Part shown: positions 8,902-17,086 of the stretch, piece after piece
Position numbering within the stretch: position 1 is the first letter of the stretch
Layout of the letters: the number at the start of each line of letters is the position of its first letter
Program-made: the position numbers and the translations under genes
The notes under the pieces: model-generated
Database searches by the model: none
What the model saw: the letters and a program-made list of their open reading frames with translations, nothing else
What the model was told of the DNA's origin: nothing
Assembly (NCBI GenBank): GCA_009773475.1
Contig: WSXV01000001.1
Location: forward strand, 186,001 to 250,000
Direction: 5' to 3'
Source of the DNA: Desulfobulbaceae bacterium
GTDB taxonomy: Bacteria; Desulfobacterota; Desulfobulbia; Desulfobulbales; Desulfocapsaceae
Length of the DNA: 64,000 bases

Positions 8902-9840
8902 GTGAAGCCCTCTCAAGCCAGGAATTTTCTTTTCCTCATTCTTTGTGGGATGGCGATTGCAGCCCTGATGATTCCCGGCGCAATTGTCTCCATTGACACC
9001 CGTTCTGCCTATGCTCTCTGGGAGAGCGGGCATCTGTTCTTGTTTTTTGTTGCTTCCCATCTGGTCTGTGTCGTTTATCCTCCATTACTGCACCGAACCC
9101 TAGCCGCTCAGCTCGTCAGTTTACTGGGAGGGGTGCTCCTCTGCGCCCTTGCCGTGGAAGGTCTGCAAAGTGTTATCTCCGGCAAAGCCCTTGAGCTGAC
9201 CGATATCATTGGGGATGTTACCGGTACGGTGCTCTTTCTGTCTTTTCATTATCGAAGGCAGGCGAAGCGCTATTTTTTCCTGCATGGTTCAGCATTGCTG
9301 CTGGCTGGTTTTGTCTTGTGGCCGGTGGTATGTTTTTTTTCTGATGAAATGCTGGCCCGCTCGCAGTTCCCTCTGTTGGCAGACTTTGAAACTCCTTTTG
9401 AGAAAAGCCGCTTTGAAGGAAAGACAGGAAGCGGAGCCCTGACAACGGACCAGGCCTTTCATGGCAGGCGAAGTCTGCGTCTTGCCCTTCTTCCCGGGCC
9501 CTGGTCCGGCATGACCATGAAGTATTTCCCGTCCGACTGGCGGGGCTATTCCCAATTTTATTTTGCCGTCTACAATCCCGGCACGGATGTGGTTTCCCTT
9601 GAGATCAGCATCCAGGATGCTGCTTATCGCCATGGGAACAAACCCTTCAGTGATTGTTTCAGTCAGAAGATTGATTTACCGGCAGGGTGCTGGACAAGGG
9701 TGCAGATTCCTCTTGTCGAGGTGCAGAAAGGGCCGCGGACTAGGGAAATGGATCTTTCAAATGTCGTGGGGCTTGGTTTTTTTGTGGACAAGGAGAAGCG
9801 TCCACTGACCCTTTATCTAGATACGATTGGATTGGAGTAG
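8902..9840 (+). CDS. VanZ-like membrane protein with C-terminal beta-sandwich domain
   Basis: 312 residues from GTG 8902. The N-terminal half (about 1-150) has four or five membrane helices and the VanZ pattern: a Trp-x2-Gly-His (WESGHL) in helix 2, EGLQ, then DIIGDVTGT. The C-terminal part (about 160-312), after the last helix, is predicted beta-rich (FETPFEKSRFEGKTG...AFHGRRSLRLAL...) and resembles carbohydrate-binding jelly-roll modules of the CIA30/CBM type. VanZ genes are frequent in exosortase/EPS loci, with unknown biochemistry. The fused periplasmic beta-sandwich may bind the polysaccharide; that is inference. The ribosome site is weak. Confidence 0.68.
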   Translation: MKPSQARNFLFLILCGMAIAALMIPGAIVSIDTRSAYALWESGHLFLFFVASHLVCVVYPPLLHRTLAAQLVSLLGGVLLCALAVEGLQSVISGKALELTDIIGDVTGTVLFLSFHYRRQAKRYFFLHGSALLLAGFVLWPVVCFFSDEMLARSQFPLLADFETPFEKSRFEGKTGSGALTTDQAFHGRRSLRLALLPGPWSGMTMKYFPSDWRGYSQFYFAVYNPGTDVVSLEISIQDAAYRHGNKPFSDCFSQKIDLPAGCWTRVQIPLVEVQKGPRTREMDLSNVVGLGFFVDKEKRPLTLYLDTIGLE

Positions 9841-10180
9841 GAGACGAGGATTTTTGTCTGGCTCCCATGTGCCGCATGGGAGCCAGGCAAACTCAGAATT
9901 CTTCCAATACCCTCGAAATGAAATATTACATCCGCTCTCGCTTTCTCTCCTCCCCTTAGGTTAAGGGGAGGTCGGGAGGGGTTACCGCAGGGCTGGCAAA
10001 TAACAGGCAAACTCGCCGGAAACCATCGTAACTCCCCCCACCCCCTCTTAACCTAAGAGGGGGCTTTATACCTGTTTCCCAAGCGCCGTATGGGAACCAG
10101 AAAAACGGGGAACCATGCGGCGTCGAAGAAAGAGCAACCACCCCCACCCCCCTCCTTAAAAAAAGGAGGGGACTTTTCCC
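9841..10180. repeat. Cluster of four palindromic repeats, no gene
   Basis: Contains CTGGCTCCCATG/CATGGGAGCCAG arms (9858-9886), TCCCCTTA/TAAGGGGA (9951-9969), CCCCCTCTTA/TAAGAGGGGG (10041-10063), a degenerate GTTTCCC/TGGGAAC copy (10074-10098) and CCCCTCCTT/AAGGAGGGG (10149-10171). The last recurs in the opposite orientation at 38435-38457. The last hairpin sits just after the heparinase stop codon and may act as a stem-loop 3' end. Confidence 0.7.
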
Positions 10181-12202
10181 TTACAGCAAGGAGATGGTGC
10201 AGGAGATTTTTGTCTCACCGCTAATGTCAGCTCGGGCCACCAGGGTCGGGCAGGGTTGTTTCCGGTGATAGCCGTTGCTTGCCCAGCCCAGTAACGGCTG
10301 GGTGCTTCCCTGAAAGATTTCGGCAGCAAGGATTGGATCGATGCGCAGGATTGCGCCACCATTTTGGCCGGTGAGGCGAAATTCATGGTCATTAAGCTTG
10401 CGCAGGCTACAGGTTGGCGCACAGTGAAAAGCAAGGCGGATAGTATGCTCTCCTTGTGCCAGCACTTCATCGGTGATCTGGAGAATCCGTTTCTGCCCGT
10501 CAAGCTCAAGGCTTCGGCGATGGAGGAGCGGATCGGCCAGTCTGGTGTAGCCGTCATGTTCCCCTTTGACCCTGCCGCCATTCTCGGTCTGCTGCCAGTC
10601 AAGGCACCGGGCCGCCGCCCGTTTTCCCCATAAGAAGAGCCCGAGCATGATTGACTGATCCTGACCATCCACCTCCATGGTGTTATGGGCCAGGGTGCTG
10701 CGGAAATACTGACGCCATTCCGGGTAGGTGAAATAGTCGTAGGTTCCGGGATCAATGAGCAGATCCTCGCCAAAGGCCTTGAGGCTAAAGCTCAGGGCGT
10801 CGGCGTGGCCATGGGCGGCGATGGTGCCAAAGCCCAGTTGCCCGCAATCAAAGAGAACGCTGATCTGCTCGTCGGTATTCTTGTGCCCGCTCTGCAAGAG
10901 ATAGAAGCCGCTGTCAGGAAAGGCGTGCGAAGCGAGCTGGTTGCTGCTCTGGTCAGGGGCAATGGCGGCAAATTTCTCTCGCCCGGCAGCGCCAAAGAGC
11001 CAGCGCAGGGATTCGGTGTAATCCGGGGCCCATGCCTTGCACCGGCTGCTGTTGCACAACAGGGCGCCGGATGCGAGCAGCGGTTTGGGGTCGGTATGGG
11101 AATCGCCGAGGTTCAGCACATAGCCGTCGTCTGCATCCCCGAAAAAGACCGGGCTTCCGCCGCCTTCCTGCAATTGTCCGAGGAAGCAAAGCTGTTGTTC
11201 CACATTGCGCCAGTAGTGCGCTGGAAATTCTTTGCCGCACCATCTCCCGACCAGACCGCACACCAGGAAAAACTGAAGGACGAAGAACTGATATTCCAGC
11301 GCCAGCTCCTTGTTGCTGCCGTCGGCAAAGGTCTGTAATTCAATCTCCCGGCAGAGGATGGCGAAACTCTCCTCTTGCCATTTTGCCGCATTGGTCATCT
11401 GTGGAAAATAACTGGTGGCGATAAAAACGCCGCCCGCCTCGCCGATCAGATGATTATTGGCCGATGATCCCTGCGAATATTTTCTGGTCACCTCCCACAG
11501 ATGCAGATAGAGGCTGTGCAACAGATGATCACGAAAGCTGCTGCTGAAGATCCCCGATTCCAGGGTGAGGTCAATGGCCCAGACCCAGTTGATCAGGCGG
11601 ATGGAAAGCTCCATGGGGCTGCGCCAGTTCATGCCGTAGCCGTAAGGACATTGGCTGAGCCAGGACTCGAGTTGTTCTTTGATGGCCAGGGCGTAGTTAT
11701 TGTGGCCGCTGGCACGATAGGCCCTGGCCAGGGTGGTCAGATGCTGGTGGCGATTAGGTTCCCAGACGAGTTTGCAGTCGCCAGCCTCTTTCATGTCTCG
11801 ATAGTCAATTTTTTGGGCGAGGCGGGTGGGGGCGTCGATGTTGCTGCCATGATCCTTGTTCCAGTTGATGGGATGGCCGTGGTCGTGGTCGCGGAGATGG
11901 AAGTACGAGAGTTTGTGGCTGGCGATTTTGTCCGCCTGCTCGATCAGCGCGGCGCACCAGCCCTGTTCCTGCGGGGAGGCGCTGGCATGCATCCACTCGC
12001 CAACCTTAAGATCAGACACCCGGAAAGGCGGCTGCCAACTGGTTCGGTCAGCCTTGGCCATAGCCTCATCCAGAGAAGGGAAGCGGCCCCGGGGAATGCG
12101 GTAGGCATCAGCCTGGTCAAGGCATTTCCCCTGGATGCGCCAGAGAATTTCCGCCGGTGACATGCTCTTCAGACGTTGGAGGTACCAGGAGGGCGTTTGC
12201 AT
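10181..12202 (-). CDS. Heparinase II/III family polysaccharide lyase
   Basis: 673 residues. An alpha-helical (alpha/alpha toroid) N-terminal part of about 350 residues contains NWRSPMELSIRLINWVWA and GSSANNHLIGEAGG, where Asn/His sit in the catalytic region. The heparinase II/III beta-sandwich follows, with GFGTIAAHGHADALSFSL and DPGTYDYF, typical of this family. Homologues accompany exosortase-type EPS loci and probably cleave or edit the uronic-acid-containing polymer in the periplasm by beta-elimination. No clear signal peptide is seen at the N terminus (MQTPSWYLQRLKSMSPAEILWR), which is typical for the EPS-associated subfamily. It is the last gene of the long minus-strand EPS region, 145 bp after the FemAB-like gene. 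Confidence 0.88.
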   Translation of the reverse strand: MQTPSWYLQRLKSMSPAEILWRIQGKCLDQADAYRIPRGRFPSLDEAMAKADRTSWQPPFRVSDLKVGEWMHASASPQEQGWCAALIEQADKIASHKLSYFHLRDHDHGHPINWNKDHGSNIDAPTRLAQKIDYRDMKEAGDCKLVWEPNRHQHLTTLARAYRASGHNNYALAIKEQLESWLSQCPYGYGMNWRSPMELSIRLINWVWAIDLTLESGIFSSSFRDHLLHSLYLHLWEVTRKYSQGSSANNHLIGEAGGVFIATSYFPQMTNAAKWQEESFAILCREIELQTFADGSNKELALEYQFFVLQFFLVCGLVGRWCGKEFPAHYWRNVEQQLCFLGQLQEGGGSPVFFGDADDGYVLNLGDSHTDPKPLLASGALLCNSSRCKAWAPDYTESLRWLFGAAGREKFAAIAPDQSSNQLASHAFPDSGFYLLQSGHKNTDEQISVLFDCGQLGFGTIAAHGHADALSFSLKAFGEDLLIDPGTYDYFTYPEWRQYFRSTLAHNTMEVDGQDQSIMLGLFLWGKRAAARCLDWQQTENGGRVKGEHDGYTRLADPLLHRRSLELDGQKRILQITDEVLAQGEHTIRLAFHCAPTCSLRKLNDHEFRLTGQNGGAILRIDPILAAEIFQGSTQPLLGWASNGYHRKQPCPTLVARADISGETKISCTISLL

Positions 12203-12347
12203 GGGATTTAAGAGTATGGATTGGCAAGTGAACGAGAAAATTTGTTAAGCTTCTTACGAAAAAGTCCTTGAAATCTTCTTGGCTGCTAAACACTTACGCA
12301 GAAACCAAATAGGAAAAAACATACAACTCATTGGACAATGGTGTTGG

Positions 12348-13067
12348 TTATTTTTTGAAAATTTTCTTTGCTTTCTCAATCATATAAAGTGGTATTGACA
12401 TATAATTACCCTCTTCTACCAATTTGCCATGAAAACAGTCTTTGAATTTATTTATCTTTGCTAGATCTTGATTGTCGGTTTGATGCGCATATCCTCCTAA
12501 ATCATATATTTTATAGCCGAGGTTTTTGAAATGGCACATATCTGAATAGTGCAAGAATCTGTTCGCATATCCAATTAATTTGATAGTGTCATGGTTTGTT
12601 TCTTTTCTAAAATGCGTCGCTGAATAATGCAATTGGGCCCTTGATGCTGTTTGGTCACAAAGATACAAATGGACAACCAGGCAATCACCTCCTGCCATGG
12701 CTTTGGATATTTTCAAATGTTTAATCAATGGTTCTAGTGAGCTATATGTTATTTTATTGCGCTGCTTTGTTTCCGCAAAGATATTATAGAATTCGACAAA
12801 TTCATGAAGAGTAATCTGTTCTGAAAATTCTACACCTTCTCTCTGGGCTCTTCTAATTTCATATTGTGTGTTTTTTTCGAAGCTTTTCAAGAGTTCATTC
12901 GTGTCAATCGTTAAGTCAACAAATTTTGTGTAGGATATTGTTCTGAAGAATCCAAATTTCTTTTCAGTCGTTTGGCAATTCCGGTAATGAGTCAGACCAA
13001 AAGGGTTCATTCCTTCCGTAGAACTATTAAACCATCTGGTAGTGGACTTTTTTTTTACTTCCAGCAT
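12348..13067 (-). CDS. FemAB/GNAT-like acyltransferase of the EPS locus
   Basis: 239 residues with the fold pattern of FemAB-related N-acyltransferases (GNAT-like). A helix NTQYEIRRAQREGVEF precedes a central GNAT core containing DCLVVHLYLCDQ, AQLHYSAT and the closing segment GYKIYDLGGYA followed by INKFKDCFHG. FemAB-like proteins are regular members of exosortase loci and are thought to transfer an acyl or aminoacyl group to a sugar or peptide acceptor. At about 240 residues it is shorter than the usual 330-350. The gene is conspicuously more AT-rich than the neighbouring heparinase, suggesting a separate acquisition. It lies 104 bp after the exosortase gene. Confidence 0.65.
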   Translation of the reverse strand: MLEVKKKSTTRWFNSSTEGMNPFGLTHYRNCQTTEKKFGFFRTISYTKFVDLTIDTNELLKSFEKNTQYEIRRAQREGVEFSEQITLHEFVEFYNIFAETKQRNKITYSSLEPLIKHLKISKAMAGGDCLVVHLYLCDQTASRAQLHYSATHFRKETNHDTIKLIGYANRFLHYSDMCHFKNLGYKIYDLGGYAHQTDNQDLAKINKFKDCFHGKLVEEGNYMSIPLYMIEKAKKIFKK

Positions 13068-13171
13068 GCTTTTACTTGGCTCCTGTCTTGTAGACCGTAT
13101 CTCTGCCTGTAAAACAGGGAAGTGACGAAGAATTAAAGGGGTTATTGGGCTTATATGTTAAGGGGACTCAA

Positions 13172-14752
13172 TCAGGGAAGCAACTCTGCAATTGCCGGGC
13201 TGGAGGCTTTGAGAAATGCGCTGATTGAACTGGGGATTTCATCTGCGCTCTGTGGGGTGCCAACAATAATAATTGCGCCATTATTCCGCTGATGGAGAAT
13301 CCCGTTTTGCAAAGCAGCCAGTCGCGCCTGGTTTTGCCCGGTGACGGTTTGACCCTCCGAAAACTGATACCAAAAAAAGATATCATACGGTATTCCATTC
13401 TGAACAAGGGTTGTTTTATTGACTTTACGGGGAAGCGTTCCGGGTCCTGAGCCAGGAAGAGTTATCGTAGTCGTATTTTTGTGCAATGGCAGAGATAACT
13501 GACGGATAAGCCGCTTTTGTTCGGTCTGTTTGTCGAAATAGGCGATATAAAGATAAACAGGTGTCACTGCCTGAGTTGAGTCATATCTCCGTTCCAGGAG
13601 TTCATCTGCTTTAGGGAAAGAAGATTTTTTATCAAGCCAGTCGCTTTCTGTCCCTTGCCAGGCGGATATTTTGGTCGGCAGGGTGGAGAGCGGATTTGGC
13701 AATGGTACGGGGTGAGGAGAGAGGAAGTACGTTATTCCGGCGCAGAGAGCAAGGATAACACTTACCGAATATATGGGTTTGGAAGAAATTTTTAGCGTGT
13801 GCTCTTGTTCTGTATTGGCGATGGTCTCTAATTTCCAGCGCTCAAATAGTCTGGGGGCGGTCGTATCAGCTTTTCTGATAAACAACCAATTTACTAGGAA
13901 GAGTCCGGCCCACCCGAACCATGCAACAAACCAGCCTTGTAATACATGGGCCGGGCCGTGTAAGAGTTCCGGGCCAAAGTTTTCTCCCATAACTCCCGCC
14001 ATGGCGACACGTAAACCATTCGCCAGCACTGTGATTATAAGTCCAAGGCCAAGCACAACTATTGCCCGCTTCCAACTTCGTTGCGTAAGATAGACTAAGG
14101 GGATGCCAATCGCCAGAACGGAGATAAAAAAAGCAACACCACTGCAGGCTTTTGCCACCTCCATATTGATTGATGGAAGTTGGATATAAACATCATGGAG
14201 ATAAACGGGATAAATCAGGCTGAGCAGTTTAGAGCCTATGATCGCAGAGATACGCTGGAACGGTGGTTGTACGCGACTCAGGAAAAGATCGAACCAGGGA
14301 AGTGCAAAACTTAAATAAAGCCAGGGGAACAGGGCGGCTCGGGAAATTTTCCATCCAAAGAGCAGCAATAAGATGCCAAAGATAATCAGGAAAAGTGACG
14401 CCGCTTCCAGCTGAATAAAGGCACTGCTGCGGGAGATAATCAGCAAGGCCAGAGAGATAAGAAACACTGTGGCGGCGGCCGGATATGCCGGTATAACCGG
14501 TAGTAGTTGATATCGCTTCCTTTGTTCCCAGACAATATAGAGACTGACAAAGGGGATCAGAAATCCGTGCGAGTAATCATTATGGTTCCAGATCTCGAAG
14601 ATCCAGGCAAGTCCATTCTGATACAGTAGATAAAAGGACAGGCAGAGGAATGCTAGTGGGACACCGTATTTCATCCAATTGATGGGGGCCGAAGCACTTG
14701 GTTCATTAGCTGTGGACAAAGAATCTAACGAAGAGGGAGCGGGAAGTGGCAT
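13172..14752 (-). CDS. xrtA: Exosortase (XrtA-type) fused to EpsI (DUF3485) domain
   Basis: 526 residues from ATG 14752, four bases after the stop of the preceding glycosyltransferase; an ATG at 14809 would overlap that gene by 53 bp. About eight membrane helices (30-295) carry the exosortase catalytic triad: Cys203 (AKACSGV), Arg248 (NGLRVAM) and His269 (GPAHVLQGW). After the last helix the chain continues with a periplasmic EpsI/DUF3485 domain (about 320-520; SAWQGTESDWL...VYLYIAYFDKQ). The enzyme recognises PEP-CTERM signals such as those at 6973, 29939 and 33779 and is thought to cleave and attach the proteins to the envelope or EPS. XrtA is proposed from the EPS context; the subtype is not proven. 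Confidence 0.9.
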   Translation of the reverse strand: MPLPAPSSLDSLSTANEPSASAPINWMKYGVPLAFLCLSFYLLYQNGLAWIFEIWNHNDYSHGFLIPFVSLYIVWEQRKRYQLLPVIPAYPAAATVFLISLALLIISRSSAFIQLEAASLFLIIFGILLLLFGWKISRAALFPWLYLSFALPWFDLFLSRVQPPFQRISAIIGSKLLSLIYPVYLHDVYIQLPSINMEVAKACSGVAFFISVLAIGIPLVYLTQRSWKRAIVVLGLGLIITVLANGLRVAMAGVMGENFGPELLHGPAHVLQGWFVAWFGWAGLFLVNWLFIRKADTTAPRLFERWKLETIANTEQEHTLKISSKPIYSVSVILALCAGITYFLSPHPVPLPNPLSTLPTKISAWQGTESDWLDKKSSFPKADELLERRYDSTQAVTPVYLYIAYFDKQTEQKRLIRQLSLPLHKNTTTITLPGSGPGTLPRKVNKTTLVQNGIPYDIFFWYQFSEGQTVTGQNQARLAALQNGILHQRNNGAIIIVGTPQSADEIPSSISAFLKASSPAIAELLP

Positions 14753-14756
14753 GGTA

Positions 14757-15899
14757 TCACTTTTGTAATGCGCTTTCGTACACGGCGCGAGTTTTTGCCG
14801 CAACGGCATCAGAATGAAAACGCTCCAAGGCGATTTCTCGCCCCCTTGCCCCCATTTTGTGGCAGAGCTCAGGAGAGAGCAGAAGCTCTTTTAATCGCTC
14901 CCCTATTTGAATACTATCTGTTGGATCGACAAGGAATCCAGACTCCCCATCAGCCACCATATAGGGCATGCCGCATCGGTTAGACGTCACCACCGGGATA
15001 GAAGCTGCCATGGCCTCGGATATAGCCATGGGGGCATTCTCCTGTAATGAGGGGAGGAGCAGAATACTTGTACGCCGAAGTTCACTTTCCAGTTGTTCCC
15101 GGTTGATATGGCCTAGAAATTCCACATGATTTTCAATGCCAAGATCCGCGATTTCTTGCAGAAGCAGCTCTTTATAAGAGGCGAGCTTCGCTTCTCCTGC
15201 CACCGCCAGAGTTCCTTCGGCGCCAGAGCGAACTGCATGGGCCATGGCCCGAATCGCGCCTAGGGTGTTCTTTCGCTCATTAATCCAGCCGAGGATAAGT
15301 ACCCGCTTGTTCCCGGCATTCTGTTTTTCCAGGGGGACGGTAAAATAACGGTCATCCACTGGATTGTCTATGCCATGGATGGCAGCCTGCGGCGCGTATT
15401 GTTGAATCATGCCGAGAACGTAGGGGGAAATGGAAATAATTGTTTTTTGTCGGCTGAGCCCCCGGTTTTCAACATACTTCCAGAGAAGAGACCGGGGACC
15501 GGCAAAAGATCGTCCTTCGGCCGGGATATTGGCATGGTCAAAGCCATGGACGGTAAAGACGTGGGGAATTTCCAGCTCTCCCATGGTCAAACCAAAGGTT
15601 TCATGGGAGTGAACAACGTCCGGATTCAGTTGGCGGATTTTTGCTAAAAGTCGCTTGCGGCCCGGGCCTGCATGGATATCAAGAACTTGGGGCCAGGAAG
15701 AAGCTGACAGGCGGTGGATGGTGACCTTATCGTCCCTTTCGGTCATTTCCTTTGCCAAACCTTTTTCCAGAGTTATCAGGTGGACATCCAAATCCGCCAT
15801 TCTGGCGAGAGCTCTGGCCAGAATTACGGTCACCGATTCCACCCCCCCCTTGGGAAGGTTGAATGAACGAGGATATCTACTGAAGAGGACTACTTTCAT
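14757..15899 (-). CDS. Glycosyltransferase family 4 (GT-B)
   Basis: 380 residues with a GT-B double Rossmann fold. The N-terminal domain begins MKVVLFSRYPRSFNLPKGGVE, with a glycine-rich acceptor loop. The C-terminal domain carries the GT4 nucleotide-sugar motif (ENAPMAISEAMAASIPVV: E-x7-E spacing) and GRWREIALERF-like ending. It is probably cytoplasmic and transfers a sugar from a nucleotide donor to the lipid-linked EPS repeat unit; donor and linkage are unknown. It follows another GT4 gene by 26 bp and precedes the exosortase by 4 bp, so all three are surely cotranscribed. Confidence 0.9.
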   Translation of the reverse strand: MKVVLFSRYPRSFNLPKGGVESVTVILARALARMADLDVHLITLEKGLAKEMTERDDKVTIHRLSASSWPQVLDIHAGPGRKRLLAKIRQLNPDVVHSHETFGLTMGELEIPHVFTVHGFDHANIPAEGRSFAGPRSLLWKYVENRGLSRQKTIISISPYVLGMIQQYAPQAAIHGIDNPVDDRYFTVPLEKQNAGNKRVLILGWINERKNTLGAIRAMAHAVRSGAEGTLAVAGEAKLASYKELLLQEIADLGIENHVEFLGHINREQLESELRRTSILLLPSLQENAPMAISEAMAASIPVVTSNRCGMPYMVADGESGFLVDPTDSIQIGERLKELLLSPELCHKMGARGREIALERFHSDAVAAKTRAVYESALQK

Positions 15900-15925
15900 A
15901 GGTGTTAAGATCCGGGAACGATATT

Positions 15926-17086
15926 TTAACTCAGACTGATTTTCTCAAATAATTGAACAAACCTGGGCATTACCGCATCCAGAGTGTGGTGGGTATTAAA
16001 ATAGGATTGAGCCGCCAATGACGCCTCCTGCCACTGCTGTGCATGTTCCATCAAGGCTGTAATACCTTCGCGCAATTCGTTAACGGTACAAACCGCTGTT
16101 CCCAGATTTTCTTTAGCAATAACCTGGTCCGGATCAAAGGTGGAAACAATGGGCAACCCCACGCTCCAAGCCTCAAGAAAGGTGTTGGGGAATCCTTCAA
16201 ATATCGAAGTACAACAGAGAAGTCGAGCACGGCGGTAGAGTCCACCAAGTTCATGGTGCAACAGCCTGCCATGGAGTACGACATTGGAGATCGACTCGGC
16301 CCGATGAAGTAAATCCTTGGCATACTCGGTACGGGCGTTTGCTGCCCCAGCCACATCAAAGGCATATTGGGGCAGGGCCTCCGCTACATCCAACAACCAT
16401 TCCAGTCTCTTTTCCCGGCTGAATCTGCCCACCCAGAGGATACGTGGAGGGCCATCATATGAGTCCAAGGGCTTTGCATCGTTAAATCCGGTGCAAGGCA
16501 TGGGGATGATCTCTGCAGAAATTCCGAACCCAGTTTGCAGCATCTCTTGTTGACGCAGGGTCTGAGCAACAATCTGGTCAGCGTGTTTCAGACCATAGCG
16601 GTAAAGAATGCGCTCACGCCATGGTTTGAGTGTGGGTAATTGCGGATCACAATCCGGTTCGCTGGCCACGGAATAGAGCGTTTTTTTATTATGATGGCTG
16701 GTCCAGTATGCAACCTGCCCCAAGCCAAGATCGCCGCAGTTATAATAATATATATCCGCATCAGCGCGCTTCATGGCTCTGAGAAGACCGGTCCAGCGTG
16801 GATGGAAAAAACGAAGGCCAGGCAGGCCTGCTTCTCGACGGCCTAGGGTAAATACGTGGACCTTACCAACTATACAATCCCCTTGCCCTTCGTCCCAGCA
16901 GATCATGGACACATCGTGCCCATGATCTGCTAGCCAGTGGGCCATCAGAGCCTGCTGCCGTTCAATGCCGCCGATATGGCCGGTATCGAGACCAGCCAGG
17001 GCTCCGTAAGCGTTGTGGGCCACAAAACAGATGCGGAGTAGTGGGGCTTGCAAAATAAAACCGATCTTATTTGACAACGCTGGCAC
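15926..17086 (-). CDS. Glycosyltransferase family 4 (GT-B)
   Basis: 386 residues from GTG 17086, overlapping the end of the beta-helix gene by 20 bp. The real N terminus could be nearer the Rossmann start (LRICFVAHNAYGALAG). A C-terminal domain with ILWVGRFSREKRLEWLLD, GRLLHHELGGLYRRARLLCCTSIFEGFPNTFLEAW contains the GT4 donor-binding Glu residues. Likely an EPS repeat-unit glycosyltransferase; specificity unknown. The overlap with the upstream gene suggests translational coupling. Confidence 0.9.
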   Translation of the reverse strand: MPALSNKIGFILQAPLLRICFVAHNAYGALAGLDTGHIGGIERQQALMAHWLADHGHDVSMICWDEGQGDCIVGKVHVFTLGRREAGLPGLRFFHPRWTGLLRAMKRADADIYYYNCGDLGLGQVAYWTSHHNKKTLYSVASEPDCDPQLPTLKPWRERILYRYGLKHADQIVAQTLRQQEMLQTGFGISAEIIPMPCTGFNDAKPLDSYDGPPRILWVGRFSREKRLEWLLDVAEALPQYAFDVAGAANARTEYAKDLLHRAESISNVVLHGRLLHHELGGLYRRARLLCCTSIFEGFPNTFLEAWSVGLPIVSTFDPDQVIAKENLGTAVCTVNELREGITALMEHAQQWQEASLAAQSYFNTHHTLDAVMPRFVQLFEKISLS

